Source of the DNA: Clostridiales bacterium
GTDB lineage: Bacteria; Bacillota; Clostridia; Lachnospirales; Lachnospiraceae
NCBI GenBank assembly: GCA_012519695.1
Contig: JAAYPT010000024.1
Span: 16,683-80,682 of the forward strand
Direction: 5' to 3'
Length of the DNA: 64,000 nucleotides
In this document: in pieces, positions 59,499 to 64,000 of the stretch
Position numbering within the stretch: position 1 is the first letter of the stretch
How the letters are laid out: each line of letters begins with the position of its first letter
Position numbers and translations under genes: made by a program
The notes under the pieces: generated by a model
The model's input: the letters and a program-made list of their open reading frames with translations, nothing else
Told to the model about the DNA's origin: nothing
Database searches by the model: none

Positions 59499-60781
59499 AA
59501 AGAAATTCAAGTGAAATAAAGTGGGATAAATTAGATAATACAGCGCATCTTTTTCCGGTTATCGCCGGAGAGAGTATGAGCAATGTCTATCGTATATCGG
59601 TAACACTAACAGAAGAGGTACAACCGAAACTGCTACAGGAAGCATTAGAGCGGGTATTGCCTTGGTTTGATGTGTTCAATGTGCGTATACGTTCCGGAGT
59701 GTTCTGGTACTATTTTGAAACCAACCAGAAACCGGCACCGGAGGTAAAAGAAGAGTATCGTTATCCTTGTAGATATATTTCACCAAACCGGAACAGGAAT
59801 TACCTGTTCCGGGTAAATTATTATAAAAACAGAATTAATCTTGAGGTATTCCATGTATTAACAGACGGAATGGGTGGAATTACCTTTTTAAAAGAATTAA
59901 CGTATCAATATTTGAGACTTGCCCATCCTGAATTAACAGAAAAATTAGGGGATGGATTAAGCAGTGAAACTTCCTTAAATCGAGAGGACAGTTATCTGGA
60001 AAATTATAAAAAGGGGCATAAAAAGTCCTATAAGACAGAACGTGCATATATGGTAAAAGGGGAAAAATTAGACCCTTTAGAGCTAGGCATAATGCATGGC
60101 TATATGTCGGTAAAAGAGTTAAAAAAAGTAAGTGCAGGTTATGGAGTATCCATTAATGAGTATCTGGTAGCCGCTTTTTTGTGGAGTATTTATCAGGACT
60201 CTTTACATGGAGCGAAAAACAGGCATGGACGACCAATTAGCTCTTGTGTACCGGTAAACTTAAGACCGTATTTTGATTCCATTACCATGAAGAATTTTTT
60301 TGTAATTGTTTCAGCGGTATTTAAACCTGAAAAAGAAAATTATACTTTTGAAGAAGTAATAAAAATAGTAGCAGAAAGTCTGCGCAGTCAGATTACCCGT
60401 GAAAACTTAGAAAATTTGTTTGCATACAATGTTTCCAATGAGAAAAATTTTATTTTGCGTGCAGTTCCGTTATTTGTAAAAAGTCTGGCAATGAAGTATG
60501 TATATCGTACAAGTGCACTTGCCAACACTACAACGGTAACAAATATCGGAAACATTCAAGTGCGGGAAGAGTATCAGGCATATATTCAACAATTTTCCGC
60601 ATTTTTATCCATGTCCAAAGGGCAAAATGTAAAAGGAACAATTTGTTCCTATAAAGACAGATTGGTATTTACCATAAGTTCCAACTTGGCAGAAACTGCC
60701 GTGCAACGAGGATTTTTCCAGCGACTTGCTCAAGATGGAATTGCCGTACAGGTAGAAACAAATGGAGTATATGAAGAATGA
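59495..60781 (+). CDS. Condensation-domain-like acyltransferase
   Basis: 428 aa. The catalytic motif HVLTDGMGG (HxxxDG, near residue 128) and the DFGWG-like region near TNIGNIQVREEYQ place it among alcohol acetyltransferase / condensation-fold enzymes (CoA-dependent acyltransferase superfamily). RPYFDSITMKNFFVIVSAVF is the second half of the active-site tunnel. It transfers an acyl group to an unknown alcohol or amine. Overlaps both neighbours (GH31 and DUF6320) by 4 nt. The downstream esterase suggests a cycle of adding and removing acyl groups. Confidence 0.78.
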   Translation: MKRNSSEIKWDKLDNTAHLFPVIAGESMSNVYRISVTLTEEVQPKLLQEALERVLPWFDVFNVRIRSGVFWYYFETNQKPAPEVKEEYRYPCRYISPNRNRNYLFRVNYYKNRINLEVFHVLTDGMGGITFLKELTYQYLRLAHPELTEKLGDGLSSETSLNREDSYLENYKKGHKKSYKTERAYMVKGEKLDPLELGIMHGYMSVKELKKVSAGYGVSINEYLVAAFLWSIYQDSLHGAKNRHGRPISSCVPVNLRPYFDSITMKNFFVIVSAVFKPEKENYTFEEVIKIVAESLRSQITRENLENLFAYNVSNEKNFILRAVPLFVKSLAMKYVYRTSALANTTTVTNIGNIQVREEYQAYIQQFSAFLSMSKGQNVKGTICSYKDRLVFTISSNLAETAVQRGFFQRLAQDGIAVQVETNGVYEE

Positions 60782-61455
60782 GACGATGTAAGAAATGTAA
60801 TGTAGAAATTTTAGACGAAGCAGTGATATGTCCGTTGTGTAAAAGTGTGTTAGAACAGGAAAAGCAATTACCACAGGAAGACATAGCGGTAGGATATCCC
60901 AATGTAAAAAGTAATGTGAAAAAACTGAATTTTGTAGTTAGACTTTATAGCTTTTTAGCTATTGTAACAGAAGTCGCATTAATTATAATAAATTACCTGA
61001 ACTATCATGGAACCTGGTGGTCTGCCATTACAGGAGTTAGTATTTTATATTTTTATATTACATTAAAATATTCCATTCAGCAGAATAACGGATATCGAAG
61101 TGTTATCTGGGTACAGGTTATAGGTGCGGTATTACTTGTGATTGCAGTAGATAATATTGTGGGGTACCGTGGCTGGTCGGTAAACTACGTCATGCCGGGA
61201 GCGGTACTTTTACTGGATATGACCATTGTAATATTAATGCTGGTAAATATGACGAATTGGCAGAGTTATTTGCTGATGCAGATATGCACAGTATTAGTGT
61301 CTGGGGCATGTCTTGTTATGTGGAAAATGGATGTAATTACCAGTCCCGTTCTTTCCGTGATTGCAGCAGCAGTATCCGCCTGTTTATTGTTGGCAACCGT
61401 GATATTTGGTGACCGCAAGGCAAAGAACGAATTGAAGCGAAGATTCCATGTATAG
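60778..61455 (+). CDS. DUF6320-type membrane protein with a zinc ribbon
   Basis: 225 aa. An N-terminal zinc ribbon (CKKCNVEILDEAVICPLCKS, two CxxC pairs) precedes about six transmembrane helices (near 56-75, 80-95, 105-125, 135-155, 160-180, 185-205). This matches the DUF6320 layout. Function is unknown; the family regularly accompanies the condensation-like acyltransferase. It overlaps that gene's end by 4 nt and precedes the esterase by 8 nt. Confidence 0.75.
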   Translation: MRRCKKCNVEILDEAVICPLCKSVLEQEKQLPQEDIAVGYPNVKSNVKKLNFVVRLYSFLAIVTEVALIIINYLNYHGTWWSAITGVSILYFYITLKYSIQQNNGYRSVIWVQVIGAVLLVIAVDNIVGYRGWSVNYVMPGAVLLLDMTIVILMLVNMTNWQSYLLMQICTVLVSGACLVMWKMDVITSPVLSVIAAAVSACLLLATVIFGDRKAKNELKRRFHV

Positions 61456-61463
61456 GAGGAAAA

Positions 61464-62378
61464 ATGGCAGAAGTCAGCACAAGAGGAAGAGTCATTCGGG
61501 AAATGATTGCACATGTTACCAATGACAACCTGATAGGAAGAAAAATTAAAACCGGAGAGTTACGAAAAAAGTTGATAGAACCCAAATGGCATTGTCCGGA
61601 TTGTTTTCAAATGGAAGAGATAACCATGCCGAATTTTACCATGGAGTACTTATCGAGAAAGGAAAAACCACGCAAGGATTATGTGATTTTGCAGCTTCAT
61701 GGCGGTGGATATATTGGAGCTATGCGCAATGCCTATCGTTCTTTCGCAGGTTTGTATTGCGAAGCAAGTAAAGGAATGAATGTCCTTACCATCGACTATC
61801 GCGTAGCACCGGAACATCCTTATCCGGCAGCCTTAGAAGATGCAGTTGCAGCTTTCGGATGGTTGAAAAAAGCAGGATGGCATAGCAGACAGATTATCGT
61901 AGCAGGAGATTCGGCAGGTGGAGGTTTGGCGTTAGCACTTTGTATGTATCTAAAAGATCATAATCGAAAGCTCCCGGGAGGATTGATTCTCATGTCCCCA
62001 TGGGCGGACTTAACAGCCAGTGGACCATCTTACGAAGACAACTACGAACGTGACCCATTATTCGGAAATACCCGTGATAGTCTTATTTACAATAAAGACT
62101 ATGTGGGGGATAATGACACGCGTCATCCATATATTTCACCTATGTTTGGAGAATATTGGGGATTTCCGCCAATGTTAATACAGGCAGGAGAAGTAGAAAT
62201 GTTGTTAAGTGATTCGGTAGGAGTTGCCCATAAGGCAAAACAGCAAGGTGTGCGTGTGCGTTTCCATATTTATAAAGGAATGTTTCATGTATTTCAAATG
62301 GGAATGATGTTAATGCCGGAATCAAAAGCAGCATGGACAGAAATAAAACGGTACTTTGAAGTAGTAACAGGAAAATAA
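61464..62378 (+). CDS. Alpha/beta hydrolase of the hormone-sensitive lipase (HSL) family
   Basis: 304 aa, cytosolic. The HSL oxyanion motif LQLHGGGYIGAMRNA and nucleophile elbow VAGDSAGGGLALAL are followed by the acidic residue region (NDTRHPYISPMFGEYW) and the catalytic His near the C-terminus (YKGMFHVFQMG). Hydrolyses short acyl esters, perhaps those made by the acyltransferase two genes upstream. AGGAGGAAA precedes ATG. Ends in the shared terminator at 62423-62458. Confidence 0.9.
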   Translation: MAEVSTRGRVIREMIAHVTNDNLIGRKIKTGELRKKLIEPKWHCPDCFQMEEITMPNFTMEYLSRKEKPRKDYVILQLHGGGYIGAMRNAYRSFAGLYCEASKGMNVLTIDYRVAPEHPYPAALEDAVAAFGWLKKAGWHSRQIIVAGDSAGGGLALALCMYLKDHNRKLPGGLILMSPWADLTASGPSYEDNYERDPLFGNTRDSLIYNKDYVGDNDTRHPYISPMFGEYWGFPPMLIQAGEVEMLLSDSVGVAHKAKQQGVRVRFHIYKGMFHVFQMGMMLMPESKAAWTEIKRYFEVVTGK

Positions 62379-62422
62379 AGTACAAGAAAATAAGAACAAG
62401 TAAATATCACACTTAAGCATAA

Positions 62423-62458
62423 AAACAGGAAGAAATGCATTTGCACTTCTTCCTGTTT
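62423..62458. terminator. Bidirectional terminator between the esterase and phosphofructokinase genes
   Basis: 12-bp perfect stem AAACAGGAAGAA / TTCTTCCTGTTT with a 12-nt loop that can form an extra TGC/GCA pairing. Runs of A on the left (T on the minus strand) and TTT on the right serve both convergent genes. Confidence 0.85.
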
Positions 62459-62485
62459 GCGTTACAAGTATTTAATATAGCTATT

Positions 62486-63709
62486 TTATACCAAATGTGC
62501 AACCGGAAGATATACCGGAAGACCATCTTTAAAGTCAACAACAGGTTCGCCCTGAATCAGAGGTTTCAGATAAGTCATCATTTCAGAAGTAACATCATTT
62601 CCCTCAGCATTAATATATTCCATAGGAACGCTCTTTACTTTGTTAGCAATATCTGCAATAGCAGTAGCACTATAGGAGACAGCGTAAGGAGTATTAGAGG
62701 TACGGGAAAGTGTTACCATTTTTCCGGTTTCGCCATTTCCGGCAAGTGTTACGCCAAATTCACCCTGAGCAAAGGATTCGTCTAAATCTGTCAGAGAAGC
62801 AATGTGTCCACCACATCGTTGTAAGATATTTACTTCTACGGAACGAACCTTTACATGCAGACGTTTCTGTACCAGATATTCCAAGGCTTTTCCTGCACCG
62901 CTTAACTGGCTATGTCCAAAATTATCTACCGCACCGGCAGAAGCACTGATATAATTGCCGTCTTTATCACGAATACCTTCGGAAACAGCAATAATTACAT
63001 TGTCACGTTCCTGCAAAAGTCTGGAAACATCAGCTAAAAATGCCTCGGTATCAAAGTCACGTTCTGGCAGATAAATCAAATGAGGAGCAGTGGAATATTC
63101 ATTTCTTGCAAGGGCAGAAGCAGCGGTAAGCCATCCTGCGTCACGTCCCATGATTTCCACAATGGTAACACTCTTTACATGATAAATCAGTGTATCATGT
63201 GAAATTTCCAAAATAGAAGATGCAACGTATTTTGCAGCAGAACCAAATCCGGGGGTATGGTCGGTAGCACATAAGTCGTTATCAATGGTTTTCGGAATAC
63301 CGATGACACGAATGTCACTGCCAATAGAAGCACCATAAGCAGAAAGCTTGTCCACTGTATCCATAGAATCATTTCCGCCAATATAGAAAAAGGCACCGAT
63401 ATTCATTTCTGCGAATTTTTCAAAAATAAATTGATAAGGTTGAATATCGTCTTCCGGTTTTGGAAGTTTAAAGCGACAAGAACCAAGATACATGGCAGGA
63501 GTTCGCTTTAAAAGATTCAAAGTTTCTTCTTTTTGAAAAATATCGGTTAGGTCTAAGTATCTTCCTTCCAAGATACCGGTGATTCCATTTAAAGAACCAT
63601 ATATGCGGTCAAAATCAGAATGTTCCAATACACCTTTGATTACACCGGCGAGACTGGCATTAATTGCAGCGGTAGGACCGCCGGACTGGGCAACAAAACA
63701 GTTTTTCAT
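62486..63709 (-). CDS. pfp: 6-phosphofructokinase, PPi-dependent type by its signature residues
   Basis: Phosphorylates fructose-6-phosphate at C1. 407 aa. AQSGGPTAAINASLAGV (Walker-like N-terminus), GGNDSMDTVDK, GIPKTIDNDL and MGRDAGWLTAAS are in order. ATP-dependent enzymes have G at the position after GGD and GTIDND; here these are D (GGND) and K (PKTIDND), the residues that block ATP and favour pyrophosphate. The first of these loops reads GGND and not GGDD, slightly unusual. GGAGAG precedes ATG. Its promoter and leader are at 63742-63791. Confidence 0.9.
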   Translation of the reverse strand: MKNCFVAQSGGPTAAINASLAGVIKGVLEHSDFDRIYGSLNGITGILEGRYLDLTDIFQKEETLNLLKRTPAMYLGSCRFKLPKPEDDIQPYQFIFEKFAEMNIGAFFYIGGNDSMDTVDKLSAYGASIGSDIRVIGIPKTIDNDLCATDHTPGFGSAAKYVASSILEISHDTLIYHVKSVTIVEIMGRDAGWLTAASALARNEYSTAPHLIYLPERDFDTEAFLADVSRLLQERDNVIIAVSEGIRDKDGNYISASAGAVDNFGHSQLSGAGKALEYLVQKRLHVKVRSVEVNILQRCGGHIASLTDLDESFAQGEFGVTLAGNGETGKMVTLSRTSNTPYAVSYSATAIADIANKVKSVPMEYINAEGNDVTSEMMTYLKPLIQGEPVVDFKDGLPVYLPVAHLV

Positions 63710-63741
63710 CTGAGCTCTCCTTATTTAAAATTCATTTCATG

Positions 63742-63791
63742 TTAAGGTGGTACAGCACATCCGCTCGTACTCACCAAGTATTCATATTATA
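63742..63791 (-). promoter_or_regulatory. Promoter and leader hairpin of the phosphofructokinase gene
   Basis: On the minus strand, an extended -10 TGGTATAAT (TATAAT at 63786-63791) lies downstream of TTGTTG. The leader holds GGTG-x2-TAC / GTA-x-CACC (63742-63772). The remaining 63792-64000 shows no gene I can support; a short minus-strand frame ending VIDIFNISCLPEEAIAKVN may be the end of a remnant. Confidence 0.5.
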
Positions 63792-64000
63792 CCAGAACTA
63801 AAAAAAACGCAACAAGAAAAAAAGCAAGTCCCGTTTTTGGTACATCTATTTTGCTAGAATAATCCCATAAGAACCCTAAAATGAAAAATTAAACCTGTAC
63901 TTTGACAACTGAAAATGGCTAAAAAAGTCTAATTTACTTTTGCAATGGCTTCTTCTGGCAGACATGATATATTGAAGATATCGATTACTATCTGCTAGAA

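Noticed and set aside
63742..63772. AAGGTGGTACAGCACATCCG on the + strand resembles a T-box antiterminator
   Set aside because: No + strand gene follows within the window, there is no stem I or terminator, and the sequence is better explained as the leader of the minus-strand phosphofructokinase gene.

Overview
The window looks like chromosome of a low-GC, Gram-positive anaerobic clostridium, most likely Lachnospiraceae. This is inferred from AT-rich codon use, strong AGGAGG-type ribosome binding sites, a PASTA-domain Ser/Thr kinase, a meso-diaminopimelate-type MurE, a PPi-type phosphofructokinase, a clostridial gap-pgk-tpi cluster and many CDS pairs with ATGA overlaps. I cannot name genus or species. 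No rRNA, tRNA or CRISPR array was seen.

Layout. 1-4.8 kb: tail of a beta-propeller-like protein, a PHP phosphatase, then the lower-glycolysis genes gap, pgk and tpi. 4.8-8.3 kb: a response regulator / ABC exporter / histidine kinase module of the antimicrobial-peptide-response type, with a tandem 11-bp operator. 8.3-14.5 kb: a frameshifted receptor diguanylate cyclase, a lipoprotein hydrolase, aspartate kinase and a DUF1275 membrane protein. 14.5-27.9 kb: a long housekeeping run (murE, priA, def, fmt, yugP-like peptidase, rsmB, rlmN, PP2C phosphatase, PASTA kinase, rsgA, rpe, thiN), tightly packed and probably co-transcribed. 27.9-35.0 kb: an accessory island with a LacI regulator, two MATE pumps, an AraC regulator and three decayed genes (a kinase-like gene and two aldo/keto reductases). 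35.1-44.6 kb: ychF, a CPBP protease, an amino-acid ABC transporter that has lost its binding protein, a DUF1836 protein, pcrA, a small acidic membrane protein and rlmD. 44.6-47.2 kb: remnants of an integrated element (rlmD 3' extension, rhuM, truncated serine recombinase). 47.2-50.5 kb: GNAT acetyltransferase, then an ADP-ribosylation operon (flavin-binding protein, macrodomain, class-M sirtuin) divergent from an HxlR regulator. 50.5-55.2 kb: PilZ, HD-GYP, BMP-type lipoprotein and chemoreceptor. 55.2-64 kb: small ORFs, alanine symporter, HD protein, GH31 glucosidase with a condensation-fold acyltransferase / DUF6320 / esterase operon, and a convergent PPi-type phosphofructokinase.

The two observations I rate highest are (1) a roughly 125-bp multi-hairpin repeat present in three good copies and one diverged copy, each beginning directly at the T-tract of a Rho-independent terminator and on the same strand, with compensatory base changes in its stems; and (2) the HxlR // PNPOx-macrodomain-SirTM operon, a reversible protein ADP-ribosylation module without the lipoyl-carrier partner genes that normally accompany it.
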